Assembly (NCBI RefSeq): GCF_020536995.1 | Contig: NC_068358.1 | Span: 38,924,560 to 38,988,559 of the forward strand | Direction: 5' to 3' | DNA from: Dreissena polymorpha | Lineage: Eukaryota > Mollusca > Bivalvia > Myida > Dreissenidae | DNA length: 64,000 nucleotides | Shown here: positions 22,641 through 34,238 of the stretch, piece after piece | How positions within the stretch are numbered: position 1 is the stretch's first letter | How the letters are laid out: each line of letters begins with the position of its first letter | Notes under the pieces: model-generated | Told to the model about the DNA's origin: nothing | What the model saw: the letters and a program-made list of their open reading frames with translations, nothing else | Databases searched by the model: none | Made by a program: the position numbers and the translations under genes

Positions 22641-24530
22641 TCGTTTAAATACATGAATCAGAAGGTTCATCTAAAGTATTTAGTTTAAACTTTATTGCAA
22701 GCAAATATTGCATGTTAACATGTACACATGTAAACATTATTCGAAATATAAAGATACCAAAATTAAATGTGCTTTGGATTGGAAAGCAAGGTCGATTTGA
22801 CACATACATTTCTTTCCGTTTGTGTTGAATTGCGACTGTAATCATTGTGATCAGAAGTTGAACTGTAAGTGTTTAGATCACATGTGAAAACGGGTCGTTA
22901 ATATATGTGAGGAAGAATAAGGGGTCAAGGATAGGGCCTTGAGGGACGCCTGTTTGTATATGGCGCCAAGAAGAGGTAGAATTTGCATACACAACGCGTT
23001 GTTTGCGATTTGACAGGTAAGACATAATAAATGTAAGTAGAGAGTCACATATTCCAAATGACAAAAGTTTTGTGATGACACCACGATGCCAGACTCGATC
23101 TTAGGCTTTTGAGATATCGCAGAATACAGCACGCACTCCCTTGCCCTCGTCCATCGCCTGACATATGTCGTTGTAAAAACATGTAAGTTGATTTAAGGTC
23201 GAGTCGCCTTTAATGAAGCCAGATTGGAAAGGGGTAAGAAGATTATTTATCGTTATATAATTATATATCTATTTTGTGTGCAGCGCTCCATTAGTTTACC
23301 AAGGCAACTGAGAAGGGAAATAGGGCGGTAGTTGGAGGATTTAGAAGGATCTGATTTTTTGAAGATTGGCGCAACGTTAGCAAGCTTCCAAGAATCAGGG
23401 AAATACGAATTGTGCATAAGCTTATGAAAAATGTTGAGAGGGGTATAGAAAGTTCGTGCATGCCTTCTTTTAGAAGCCTAGGACTGACCATGTCTGGGCC
23501 ACTTGCCTTGCTTGGGTCAAAAAGAGAAAGAGCGTCTTGAACAACTTGGGGCGTAATGGTAATGCTTTTCAAAGATGATTCTCTATGACGATTTATAAAT
23601 GGAGGATAGTGATCTCGATCGTCGACAGTTGACTGAGAGGAAAAGTAGTTTTCGAGAAGATCAACTTTTTCATCGTCAGTAATTGCCTCGTGATTGTGGT
23701 CGTATAATGTTGGTATTGTTTGCGATTGTGTTTTGTTTGTAACTTGTTGAGCTGTTTTTAACCATATTTTAGGAGATGTGTTAGGTTGATAAAATTTCTC
23801 AATTAATTTATTTTTATAGTTTTGTTTTGCCTGACGTATATGTTTAGTGACTACATTTCGTGCGTGCTTAAACTTTGACCATGCGTCTGGCGCATTTGAC
23901 TTTTTAGCTTTTTAATGAAGTTTTTGCATTTTTTTAATAAGAGTTCTAATCAGGTTTGACATCCATGGGATGTCATGAGGTGTGATTATCTTGTTTGGGA
24001 TATTTTGCGATGCATTTGATAGGATTGTGTCTGTTATCTTCTCGGTAATATCATCTAGGTTGTCGTTGTCGAAGAGACTTTTCCAGTCCGTTGTCCGGCT
24101 CTGTAATCATCATAATTTCCTCTGTAGTACACCCATAAACGTCGTTTGGGTGAGCTGTTATGGGCTTATGAAAATGGAGAACTACCACTACTGGACAGTG
24201 AAAACGAGTTAAGTTTTGAATGAAAGGGTCTGCAACAAAGCTGGATAGTATGTGATTTGTTTTAACGAAGATTAGATCGATAAGTGAGCTAGAGTGTTCT
24301 GTGATGTGAGTTGGTTAGGAGATAAGTTGTTCAGCGTTGTATGATGTCATAAGGTTTATGATTTTATTTGAGGTTTGGCTCAGGACGTTCATATTTAAGT
24401 CTCCAGTGATGATGATATTATCGTAAGACAAGGTCAAAGCTTGATCAATGTTATGTTTTAGTAAGGTCCAGTGGTCATTGTTCATGTAGTTCAGTGGAAT
24501 CATTAGGGTAGGATGTTGTTTGGTTAAGTG
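22640..24530 (-). mobile_element. Second LINE (CR1/Jockey-like), decayed and truncated
   Basis: Minus-strand remnants, in order, are an endonuclease piece (NNDHWTLLKHNIDQAL, NIIITGDLNMN, 24360-24490), a linker (KIWLKTAQQVTNKTQSQT, 23700-23790), an RT start (DPSKASGPDMVSPRLLKEG, about 23460-23520) and RT block 5 (GVPQGPILDPLFFLTYIND, about 22880-22950). The FADD box and later parts are missing. Positions 22640-22870 look like a noncoding tail. The element sits between exons 3 and 4 of the transposase-YqaJ gene and probably inserted directly into the exon, because coding similarity runs up to both edges. Confidence 0.82.
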
Positions 24531-24957
24531 GAGGTGATTTAGCTTTACAGAAATCTGTACAGTTGTTGTTGTTTCCAAAAATGTGGTGAACTTAGTTTCG
24601 GATGTCTTTTTGTTAACTTGATGGAGGCATGATGTAGATTTTCTTCTTTGGATCTTATCCGCAAAGCACATCTGACAGCACTAACTAATCGAATTCGAAC
24701 CGCTTTTGTAAGATTGTTCCTACCTTTGTACTGAGGATTAGCCTCCACTAGTTTTTCCAAAATGGAGCGAAGACACTTACAAACATGATAAGAACATTCT
24801 AATTTCTGAACATGACTGTCCCAAACTGGAATTTCTTCATGTATTTGGTACTGTTCAATGATATTTTCAGCATGCGAGCATATGTAACAGTACTTGTTTC
24901 TTATACAAATTAACAAAATTCTACCAGTTCTTTGTCCAATAATAATTACAACACCAC
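24531..24957 (-). pseudogene. Exon 3 of the transposase-YqaJ gene
   Basis: The acceptor TTTTAG precedes GVVIIIGQRTGRILLICIRN, then KYCYICSHAENIIEQYQ, VQKLECSYHVCKCLRSILEK and VRIRLVSAVRCALRIRSKEE. After a frameshift near 24600 the other frame reads VHHIFGNNNNCTDFCKAK. This Cys/His-rich part is characteristic of the Mutator-like transposase domain. Confidence 0.8.
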
Positions 24958-25049
24958 CTAAAATATATAGATTTATTTAACTAGAAAGTTTCAGGTTACC
25001 CGGAATTATTATACAAATGAAACATACACTATTCAACATTATTTATCCC

Positions 25050-25172
25050 TGCTAAATTTTAAAGTCTCATCTGAAAGACTGTTCTTAAATATTAGAGGCC
25101 GACCCAGAGGATCAAACCTTCAACCTCGATATCACCAGTCTTGTGCTCTACCGACTGAGTTAAGCGGGTCAG
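25050..25172 (-). repeat. tRNA-derived SINE (intronic)
   Basis: On the minus strand, TTAACTCAGTCGGTAGAGCA is an A-box region, and GGTTTGATCCTC, 40 nt later, a B box. The following AAGAACAGTCTTTCAGATGA and GAC-TTTAAA resemble the body of a molluscan tRNA-SINE. The anticodon arm does not fold well, so it is not a functional tRNA. Confidence 0.65.
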
Positions 25173-25521
25173 TTGTATGAAACATGTCTAACCAACCAAT
25201 CAACCAACATTATATATCGAAAATAAAGCACAAAAAATGTTAGGGATAATAGTTATTTCTAGTGTGGTCATTGGGATAATGTATTGTATGACATAGGAAT
25301 GTTATTTCTAACAAAGGTTAATTCACAGAAACTTATTAGTGAATTGATTTTTACATATATATTACTTGAAAGATCAGATATGGAGAATTTGTTTATATAC
25401 TTAAATAAAAATTTACTCTCAATTGGCATTGAAAATAAATTATCTATTAACGCATCGAAATAGATTTAGAAATAAAACAACCTATGAAATTATGGCACAT
25501 ACAAACATATGATAGTATTAC

Positions 25522-25634
25522 CTAAAGCATTATATGTGTTCTCTTGCTCCAACCACCATCTGCTACCACTGTTATAGTTGGAACACCTTGGTGGAAACAA
25601 TTGTTTTCTATGGCTAGCCTTCTTTCCTCAGCTC
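25522..25634 (-). pseudogene. Exon 2 of the transposase-YqaJ gene
   Basis: The acceptor TTACAG precedes GAEERRLAIENNCFHQGVP and TITVVADGGWSKRTH. A small deletion then moves the frame to YNAL-G before the donor GTAATA. The VADGGWSKR block holds the first conserved Asp of the transposase family. Confidence 0.82.
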
Positions 25635-26009
25635 CTGTAATTTATAACAGTTTTCTCCACATTAAATTCCTGATTTTATGTTATGGACAACAACAAAACC
25701 CAGTATTTGACAATGTGATTTAAAAAAAAAATCAAATTTAATTTTTATGTTAAATCAATAATCGAATTAATTTGTACTAGGATAACCTAAATGCTTATGA
25801 TCTGTGTATGTTGACATGCAGTAATATATATGAATGGCAGCAGATAATTATAAAGACTTTTAGGTATTAAGAATTATAATACTTTCTGTGTCCACAAAAT
25901 GTCTTACATAAATAATTTCAACTCTTAAAGTACCTCACAAGGTAAAGTTTTGTTTTGCATATTCATCTCCCATTTAAATATCAATTGAAAGTCATACTAT
26001 AGCTGAATA

Positions 26010-26196
26010 ATTTATGTCATGTGTGGCCCAGTGGTAACGACATCAGACTAACGACCGTATGATAACTAGCTGTCGATTCGTATGTTCCTATCTCACCCAT
26101 ACCCACCACGCTCAGTACTAGGAGACCAGGAAACGGCCTTGAAAGCGATTAATCTAAGTTGTAAGAACTTGTTCCGAAATCGAGCTAAAATAAATT
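26010..26196 (+). repeat. tRNA-derived SINE (intronic)
   Basis: It starts GTGTGGCCCAGTGGTAACGA, a strong A box. The B-box region is decayed (CGATTCGTATGTTCC). The body has GACCAGGAAACGGCCTTGAA and TAAGTTGTAAGAACTTGTTC, ending GAGCTAAAATAAATTA, a common molluscan SINE organisation. Confidence 0.75.
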
Positions 26197-26256
26197 ATCA
26201 TGCAAAGTAATTTATGGTCTGTATACTATAATCATTTATATATAAATTTTAATTAC

Positions 26257-26925
26257 CTGCTGCTAGTAATTCATCTTGAGGCATTCCCACCAAGCACCGA
26301 TTTGAGATTCAATTCTCGTGAATGCAGGCTGGGACAAACTTGGCGCATCCATAGTAGTCATCACTTCCTTCAATTTGAAGCACCATTATCAGTGACAATA
26401 GATCCCCACACAGCTCGAACATTGATGTTATAATTAGCTGTACTTGTGTAAATGTTCTTCAGCATTGGCCGTGTTTCCAATTTTTAAGTATTTTTTCATC
26501 CACAGCAACAAACAGACAGGACAGACGCTAAACCCTGTGTCCTTAGTTCAGAAATATATTGTACCACTGGTTTGTCTTTTATAACAAGTTGTTTAGCTGC
26601 CTCACACAAAACAACATGTTTCATTACGTCATTCAAGTGTTCTCTTGACGTCCGAGATTCATTAGTATATTTCAATTTATATTGATGTGACGTATACGAC
26701 GCAATACAAGCTTCAACGTATCCAATTTCTTGCATCGATACTGAGTGTTTATAACTTGTCATAAACCAGGCAATTTCCTTTTCAAGGATTTTGAACATTC
26801 ACGTTTTCTTGATAATTCCAATTTCAAAGTAGATACATGGCGACATACATGTACATAACGATTCCGCATTTTCCTCTTACTAGAATGTCTTCCAGCAGCC
26901 AGCCCAAAAACGCTTACTAACTGTC
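26257..26925 (-). pseudogene. Exon 1 block of the transposase-YqaJ gene
   Basis: It reads GLAAGRHSSKRKMRNRYVHV, then (shifted frame) FKILEKEIAWFMTSYKHSVS, GYVEACIASYTSHQYKLKYT and VMKHVVLCEAAKQL. Two stops follow near 26490. NVRAVWGSIVTDNGAS comes next, then (shifted) LKEVMTTMDAPSLSQPAFTR and IESQIGAWWE, and the donor GCAG/GTAATT at 26256. The true first Met and promoter are not identified. Confidence 0.75.
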
Positions 26926-27979
26926 CAGTGAACCTTCATTTTCAAGTTTACTGATTAACTCGCAATACAGTACTCAGTGTATAGTCAAAAAATGACACAA
27001 TGACAAAAAATAAACTATTACCAAAAACACTTTGAATGTTCAATTGAAATATATAAGACTCGGAAAGAAGACTAATTTGCTACCTTAAAACAAATAACGA
27101 CCATGTACATGTCCTGCTCGAACACCATACACGTTTTTTTCGATAAATTTGTGGGACATAAAAACATTCGGTTTCAAGGAAGTCGACAGAACACTTTTTG
27201 AATAAACGATATAGGTATAATATTTGTGGGATCGGAATAATGAATTATACAAATGTCGGGCACAATTACATATAAAACCCAAGTGAACACTCACCTTTCT
27301 ATAAAAACCTTGTCATCGTTCAAAAATGCATTTGTTATTGTCTTGTCACGTTCACTTGTTCAGCTAGGCGCTATTTGCCGCAAGTATATTCGGAAAATAT
27401 TTCTTTTGAAATTCGCTCATTTATACATTATTACCGAATCATTTTTTATGCAATAATTATTATTTGTTTATGAGGTAATTTTTAGTTATGTAATCGAATA
27501 AATATCATAATTTTTATGTAAGCTATATTTAACAAATTCGTATATGCGGATCAATACACATTGCTGACCAAGATGGACGACAGATGAAATTGGATCGGAA
27601 GGAGACTCAAATGTATCAAGATTCTATTGAATTAGTGTATTTCACGTAAGTGTCATTGTTATTGAGATAATCTGAAAATGATATATGTTCATTAAATATA
27701 TTTTATAACATCATAACTCCTCTTGATCGCATGCTATGCAAGTGGAAACTTAGACTTTTTCCAAAAACTATTAAAGAGCGACTCATGGGATAGACATGTT
27801 TATTTGAAATACGCATAGTGTCGTTGGCGCGCTTTATTGACGCAATTCAATGGTAGTACATGTAGTACGTTTGATATAACTGGCCTATACTGTTGGTGGT
27901 TTATTTGGTTCATGTGTGTTTTTTGAATGAATTTGACAATTTGCCATACATTGGAATATGTTTGCTAATAATGACATTA
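26926..27979. other. AT-rich noncoding DNA
   Basis: No exon or repeat recognised. It may hold the 5' end of the transposase-YqaJ gene. Confidence 0.45.
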
Positions 27980-27983
27980 TTAA

Positions 27984-29315
27984 GGGGTGTTGCTGCAGTT
28001 TTGCTGATTTTGATTTTCTCTTTATTTTCGGACACACGAGTTTTCGTCCGTTATTTATGTCTCTAAGTTTTCGGACAGTATATTTTACAGCGCTATTTTA
28101 CCAAATTTCGAACCTGTTTTCGATATCTAATGACACTTCGATCATGGGGTTTTACAACCAGATTAACATCATAAATGATTGCGGGCGCATACCTGAGGGC
28201 AATGGACCATTACATTTGCGTTATTGGGTAAATAACCTTGTAAACCAGTATTTAACAATGGTTTCGCCCGATAGCATAAGCGTTATGACAATTACCAGGG
28301 GTAGTGCCAATTAACAGTTCAATTATCTACCGCAATGGTAATACCCCTTCTCAGTAAAATAACTGTGACAAATACTAAATGTTTCAAATTGTGATGCACC
28401 CAATCATACAAGTTTTACGAACAATGGAAGATGTTACACAACAACTATCGGAAATGAACAAACAAAGAATTCATAGTTTGCTTTTTTTATTGCGTTAATT
28501 ACAGGTTCATACAAGCGTGTATCGGTACATCACATGCTCATTTTTGAACTCGTTGGTCAAAGTACAACCTTGAAGTAACTTTCTGTCAAATAAATTAAGC
28601 ATTTACAATTATTTAAAATGCAGTGCAAACATGTATAACTGTAATTTATACTATACGGCATGGTATTTTACAAGCGCGTGCTATTACCTGTAGTCGTTGA
28701 TACAATTGACGCTATTTTCGGACACTTCCATTTTCGACTCTAAGTTTTCGGACACTTGTATTTTGTTAATATTTTTCGTATCTAAGTTTTCGGACACGAA
28801 AAAAATAAATATTTTTAATTAAGTGTCCGAAAACATAGAGTAATTACGGTAGGCAAAACCCAAGTACCGGTACATAGATTGTAAGAAATATGCATAAACA
28901 TTAGAAATTGTTTACAATCTTAACTGGGATCACAACAGCTTACCAAAAGACATTAATAAAAAAACAATATTTAATCACAAACATAATACCATACAGTATC
29001 AAACTCGACCTTAATCATTAATAACTTACATGTACTTGTTCACAGATTTCGGCTTGTTTTGAAGTTTGTGATTAAATGCTTTAAATTGATAAATTTAAAC
29101 GACATGACTAAAAAGCTCCAGTATAAAACAAGAATGAAATTAAAGAAATAAATAAAAATGTAAATCCCACTTGGGATCGAACCACTGACAATTGAATTAT
29201 GCGCCAACTCGGTCATTTCTGATGATACTGATAACAAAAATATTGAGTTGTGATAATAGCATCATCGGTGTTGCTATAAATATATTATCAGTTAAATAAA
29301 CTGCCGCAACACCCC
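27984..29315. mobile_element. TTAA-targeted TIR element, copy 1 (with nested insert)
   Basis: Ends GGGGTGTTGCTGCAGTTT and (complement) GGGGTGTTGCGGCAGTTT are flanked by TTAA on both sides (27980-27983, 29316-29319), as in Kolobok or piggyBac-type elements. The right part (28853-29315) matches 48445-48905 of copy 2 almost base for base. It contains a tRNA-like segment on the minus strand (GACCGAGTTGGCGC and GGTTCGATCCC, near 29170-29215). No transposase is present, so it is non-autonomous. Confidence 0.88.
28013..28852. repeat. Insert with TTTTCGGACAC repeats nested in TTAA element copy 1
   Basis: Copy 2 of the TTAA element lacks this sequence. The insert carries TTTTCGGACA motifs near its left end (28026, 28067) and a cluster at its right end (three direct plus one inverted, 28710-28840). 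The left 220 bp recurs at 530-752 in opposite orientation. It may be an independent element with TTTTCGGACAC-type ends. Confidence 0.65.
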
Positions 29316-29519
29316 TTAATAAGATTTGTGAGTGTTGTTTTTTGAAAATGTATGCATATATCGAAAACATATTTAATTATTGAAACCATATGTCAATTTC
29401 AATAATTTATTTTGGGTATTACTGATCATTTTTATATTTTTCATTTTCTCTCGGACGGACGTTTCTTGTTAGATTTATTTTTTAGCCGTTACATAAACAA
29501 TCAAGCTATGTAATATTTA

Positions 29520-29780
29520 TCATTTACAGCCATTATTGCTGCTTCTTCCTGTATTTGTGCGATGATGATCTGAAACTTTATGATGCTATATTCTTAAATC
29601 TTTTTCTAATAAAAAGGGATGTAGTTGACACTTGTTCGTAGTTTCATTTCATCGTTCCTCAAAAAGTTGCAACTCTGTTGCTCTGGTCTCTTTCCTACTA
29701 TTGAGTAATTAAATGGTAATTAAATTGAATGCGTTTAAATTCCATTTTATTATTGTTTCATTTGAGTTGCAATGCTATGA
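29520..29780 (+). repeat. Left half of an interspersed repeat split by the giant foldback
   Basis: Matches the complement of 54458-54720 (CCATTATTGCTGCTTCTTC, GGGATGTAGTTGACACTTGT, GTTGCTCTGGTCTC). It ends in ATGCTATGA at 29772-29780, one copy of the target duplication. Confidence 0.88.
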
Positions 29781-31029
29781 TGAGTGATAAGTTAGTTCCT
29801 TTTTCCTAGTTCCTTATTCCTTATTCGAATAAGGAATAAGGAACTGTTCCTTATTCCTTATTCACGCGTAACATATTTGTTATAGGGTTTTAAAGAACAA
29901 TAATGCAAACATTTATGAAGTAAATAAAAACAAAATAACTCGAATACATTTACTTTATGTATTACGTTACATATTCATATTTCTTCTTCGCGCTTGCATA
30001 GGATTTCTTGTTTAAACCGAACCGATTTTCTCATTCGAATACTAACTTCACATCAACACAACCTAAAGCATATACTATTATTTTAGATGAATGTTATTAA
30101 AAAAATCAAACTTGTACATTTAAACATGTTTGTTTTTATTTATTATCTAGTTACTTATTCGAGACTGAATAAGGAAAAAGGAACCAAATCCTTATTCCTT
30201 ATTCAAGCCAAATAAGGAACTGGCTTTTTTATTTAAACATCAATGAAATTGGTCACAAATTAACCACATATTAATGAACATATTATTTATATATTGGTTG
30301 TATAAGTAAGATTCTAATTGCAATACATTTCTACTGAGTTTTAAGTGATGACAATCCAGTTCCTTGTTCAGTGTGAAAAAGGAAGAAGGAACTGGTTCCT
30401 TATTCCTTATTCAAATCGAATAAGGAACTGGACTTTTCTTTCTATAAATTATCAGTCAAAATGCACCATCGAGACGAATAACTCAACGAAAATTATTGTA
30501 AATGTATGTCGGGTGTAACAAATATTAATTGCAGTACATTTCTACTTTGTTTTATTTAATAATAATAACATAGTTCCTTATTCGGTTTGAACTGGTTCCT
30601 TATTCCTTATTCAAATCGAATAAGGAACTGGAATTTTCATACTAAACAAAATATTAAAATTAACAAAAGGGACCAAAAAATCAATACAAATCATTTTAAA
30701 TGTAGGTTGGATATCAAAAATGTATATCAAATATCAAACGACATTAATTGCAGCACATCTCCATTAAGTTTCATTTAATGATAACATAGTTCCTTATTCG
30801 GATTGAACAAGGAATAAGGAACTGGTTCCTTATTCCTTATTCAAATCGAATAAGGAACTGGCATTTTCCTACTAAACAAACTATTAAAATGAACCAAAGA
30901 GACAAATAACTCTATGAAAATCATTGTTAATGTAGGTTGGGTATTAAACAGATTATTTTCAGTACATCTCTAATAAGTTTCATTTAATTACAACATAGTT
31001 TCTTATTCGTATTGAAAAGGGAATAATGA

Positions 31030-31590
31030 ACTGGTTGACGCATTGAAATCGCTTTGCATCCTTAAACATATCCCCTTGTAACTATTTAAGTATAAGCACG
31101 GAATGGGATAGCTCAATCATGACTGATATTCAGCTATCGGAAAGTCTTCTCTAGAAGTTAGGGTCAGAAAAAACTTCAAGAATTGTGTCAGACATATAAA
31201 TTAAAAAAAATCATACATTAAAAAAAGCCAATAATAACGAATTTATAGCTGTGCTATTCTAGAATGATCCGAATTTTAATAATCGAAAATATGGCCTCGG
31301 AATAAGGAATTGGCTTAAAGTTAGTCCCTCATTCGGAAGCCTGTATTTCGGACAATCACTTCCGGATATGTTATATTTAAGATGTAGTGTGGGTTATTTC
31401 AGCATGAGTATGATATATGGACGTATTCTGTCACATTTCTTCTTATATTCCATGTCACTATACACGCTGAAAACAAGTATTATAAAGAGAATAATTAGAA
31501 AATGGCATTGCCTTGCTCAAACATAAATTAAAACTAACCAAACAATATAAAATGTCGATGAAAATCATGGTTTATGTAGTTTCGAAGTTA
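31030..31590 (+). repeat. Segment A of the giant foldback, left copy
   Basis: It recurs in the same orientation at 34843-35390 (CGGATATGTTATATTT, GGACGTATTCTGTCA, ACACGCTGAAAACAAGTATT, AAATGTCGATGAAA). Direct copies within an inverted architecture show that the element grew by internal duplication as well as by arm pairing. Confidence 0.8.
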
Positions 31591-32399
31591 AAAATATGTA
31601 GTGCAATATATTTCTACCTAGTATTATTAAATTATAACACAGTTTCTTAATCAGTGCGAATAAGGAATAAGGAACTGTGTCCTTATTCCTTATTCAAATC
31701 GAATAAGGAACTGGCTTTTTTCATACTTAACAATCTATTAAAATGAAACAAAGAGACCAATAAATCGATAAAAACCATTGTAAATTTAGGTTGGGTATAA
31801 AAAACATTAATTGCAGTACATCTCTACTATGTTTCATTTAATGATAAACTTGTTCCTTATTCGGATTGAAAAAGGAATAAGGAACTGTTTCCTTATTCCT
31901 TATTCAAATCGAACAAGGAACTGCCATTTTATACTTAACAAATAAAATAATATGAATTAAGAGACGCATAAATCAAGGAAAATAACTGTATATGTAGGTT
32001 GGGAATAAAAAATAGTTATTTATTACATTACATTTCTTTTTAGTATTTTTGTGTAATGATAACCTAGTGCCGTTTTCGCGGCTGAATAAGGAAAGCGTAA
32101 ACAGTTGCAATATCTAAAGACATCACTTATAACCACCGAGAACAGTGCCATTGTTTCGGTTCTCACGACTTTTAATCGTGAGCCAATGTTGAATGTGGCC
32201 GAATGTAACATAGGCATCCCAGAGCGAGGAAACGTGCTTTCGGAGATAGAAAATCTATTGAAATAAAACCACCCAATTACAGCTATGTAAGTTTTGGTAT
32301 TTTATTGAAAAAAAACCCAGCAACAACGAAATACAGAGGAATTTCGATGAAAATTTCCAGTCTAATAGAGGCACCGTGGCCGCTGATTGCGGTTCAGTC

Positions 32400-32930
32400 T
32401 CGCTTTATTGTGACATCAGTGACGTCACACTGATGACAACTCTGTCCGGAACATTGACATTCGTCTTGTGCCGAGGTTGAAAGTCGCCAATTGTACCGTC
32501 GGTCTGCATGAGCTAGAAAACGCGCATTCGCACTTAAAATATATCAGAAGAAAACACACGTTTACAGCTAGGATACGCGCCTTTTCGTTTCAATTATAAA
32601 ACAAGATAAGTATTGATGCAAAGCATCAAAGGGCGTCGGGAATTTCAGTGTAAAAGGCACTCAATGAAGTTACATGGAACGATTTTTTTCTACTGTAAAT
32701 ATTAATATATTGGCCGATTATTTTAAACAAAATAGAAAAGATACTGATATAACCATTATCTATAATTTTTTGTTATAACCCCAAAATAACCATTATTTAT
32801 GATGTTGTGTTATAACCCCCAAATAACCATTATCTATGACTTTGTGTTGTAACCCCTAAATATTTCATAGTTCATTTTATTTACATTGGTTTCCTTTTCT
32901 TACTGGCATCCGTGTGCAGTTTTCATTAAT
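32400..32930. other. Core of the giant foldback, unique part
   Basis: No gene. Three phrases of the type ATAACCATTATnTATnA recur near 32750, 32787 and 32824, a ~37-bp tandem run ending TGTTATAACCCC. Confidence 0.55.
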
Positions 32931-32999
32931 GAAACAGAACTGTGCAGGTTTTAAAAAATCTGCTTCATCTTGTAAGCGTAATTTCATTTTTTTCTCAAC

Positions 33000-33660
33000 T
33001 TCAAGGGGAGATGATTCTGAACTTATTCTTACGTTGCTCATTTACGATAGGGGTTGAGTACTCATTGATATGAAAACACTGTACAAGTTTGAAAACAAAT
33101 TGAATGAAAACTGTAAAATGCATAAAGAAGCTGCATTTCACAATAATTTGAAATTCAGTAAAAGATCATAATAGATTTATTGCTCCGATATTCATCATTT
33201 TCAATAGGGTTCGAGTAATACTGATATAAAAACACTTAACAATTTTGGAAAGATTCAGACGAAAGTTGTGAAATCTTTAAAACATGTGGAAATTGTTTAT
33301 TTTGTCAAATTTAATAGAAAAAGATTCTGGACTTATTGTCCCGATGTTTCTCATTTTGAATGAGTTAACACTGCTCATTGATATGAAGACACTGTAGGTT
33401 TGGAAAGAATCTGATAAAAAATGTTGACATAATCACCTAACCAAGCAGTTTTTCACTTTTATTTTTAAATTCAAAGAGACATAATTCTGGACTTATGGTC
33501 CGATATTGCTCATTAAGAGAGTTTGGGTTGGGTCCTCATTGATAAAAAAACCTGTGCAAGTTTGGGAACAATCGGATGAAAATTTTGGACTTCGAACAAC
33601 GATTTCAAAATTTCTCAAATTCTAAGGAAGATAACTATGGACGTAATGGTCGGATAATGC
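33000..33660 (+). repeat. ~153-bp tandem array in the foldback core
   Basis: Four to five diverged units are marked by GATTCTGGACTTATTGTCC or GGTCCGATATTGCTCAT, then ACTCATTGATATnAAAACAC and GGAAAGAATCnGATGAAAA. The unit resembles a tandem sequence widespread in bivalve DNA. Confidence 0.7.
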
Positions 33661-33690
33661 TAAAGGGCCCATACCACCTGGATAGTAATA

Positions 33691-33864
33691 TACGTGTCGC
33701 GCTTCGCGCTCTATATGTGGTTCTTAAAAAACTCCGAGGAGTGCTTGACTCTAGGGAAACGGGTTGCTGGGACAAATCTCCTCCTTGATAAGCGGCTGCT
33801 TCCTTTATCGCAACTCATTGTCACAATCAACAATACGTGTCGCGCTTCGCGCTCTATATGTGGT
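33691..33864 (+). repeat. Duplicated TACGTGTCGCGCTTCGCGCT motif
   Basis: A 30-bp block including CTATATGTGG occurs at 33691-33720 and again at about 33834-33863. Each contains the hairpin GCGC-TTC-GCGC. Confidence 0.75.
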
Positions 33865-34148
33865 AGGGATAGTACTTAGGGCCTATGATAGACAACCATA
33901 AAAATACATGGATAATAGATGTGTTGTTTGCATTTATTTGTTAATATAAAAACACGTGTATTTTTTATAAGATATTTAAGTGATGTAAGAAATTTTAATT
34001 AACGTTGTCACCACGCGGCATCCATTAATTTTAATAAAAATGTCCAATTGTAGTAAAATGGATTTTAAAATGTCTACATAAAATAAAGCTATATTATATT
34101 TATTAACATGACTGAAAAAAATTGTCAGCCGCCGAACTGTTCCGTTCG

Positions 34149-34238
34149 TGCCGGAACCCGGGATTGAACCGGGGCCCATTAGATGATTGTTGCGTAAACA
34201 ACTTCAGTCTAACGCTCTCCCCACTGAGCTATTCCGGC
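34149..34238 (-). tRNA. tRNA-Phe(GAA)-like gene with 17-nt intron
   Basis: The minus strand folds as a full cloverleaf: acceptor GCCGGAA/TTCCGGC (perfect), D arm GCTC/GAGC, anticodon stem TTAGA/TCTAA with loop CTGAAGA, variable TGGGC, T arm CCCGG/CCGGG with loop TTCAATC, and discriminator A. The anticodon GAA gives Phe, and the body is close to standard animal tRNA-Phe. TTGTTTACGCAACAATC (34185-34201) interrupts the anticodon loop after position 37, the usual place of nuclear tRNA introns. A run of seven T follows about 30 nt downstream, a possible Pol III terminator. Introns are not usual for tRNA-Phe in the animals I know. It lies within the foldback core and could be an expressed gene or an embedded copy. 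Confidence 0.85.

Larger units (their letters stand above)
20890..26925 (-). pseudogene. Spliced gene: Mutator-like transposase domain plus YqaJ-type exonuclease
   Basis: Five exon-like blocks in order on the minus strand (26925-26257, 25634-25522, 24957 to about 24530, about 22640-21395, 21027-20890) read as one protein. It has a basic N-terminus, a Mutator-like transposase domain (TTMDAPSLSQPAFTRIE, TVVADGGWSKRTH, IRNKYCYICS, QKLECSYHVCKCL, MRTKFDGGK, CNRGSWHTRCYGG) and a YqaJ recombinase-like nuclease (WHQGRKKRLTAPNFG, ESPDG, EVK, YYYQCQG). Splice sites at 26256, 25634/25635, 25521 and 24957/24958 keep phase (LAAG/GAEERR; NALG/GVVII). Small frameshifts and stops in most exons, and a LINE between exons 3 and 4, indicate decay. 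The transposase segment between ICSHAEN and QKLEC looks short, and the second acidic block expected there was not found. It may be a transposon gene or a decayed host gene derived from one. Confidence 0.82.
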
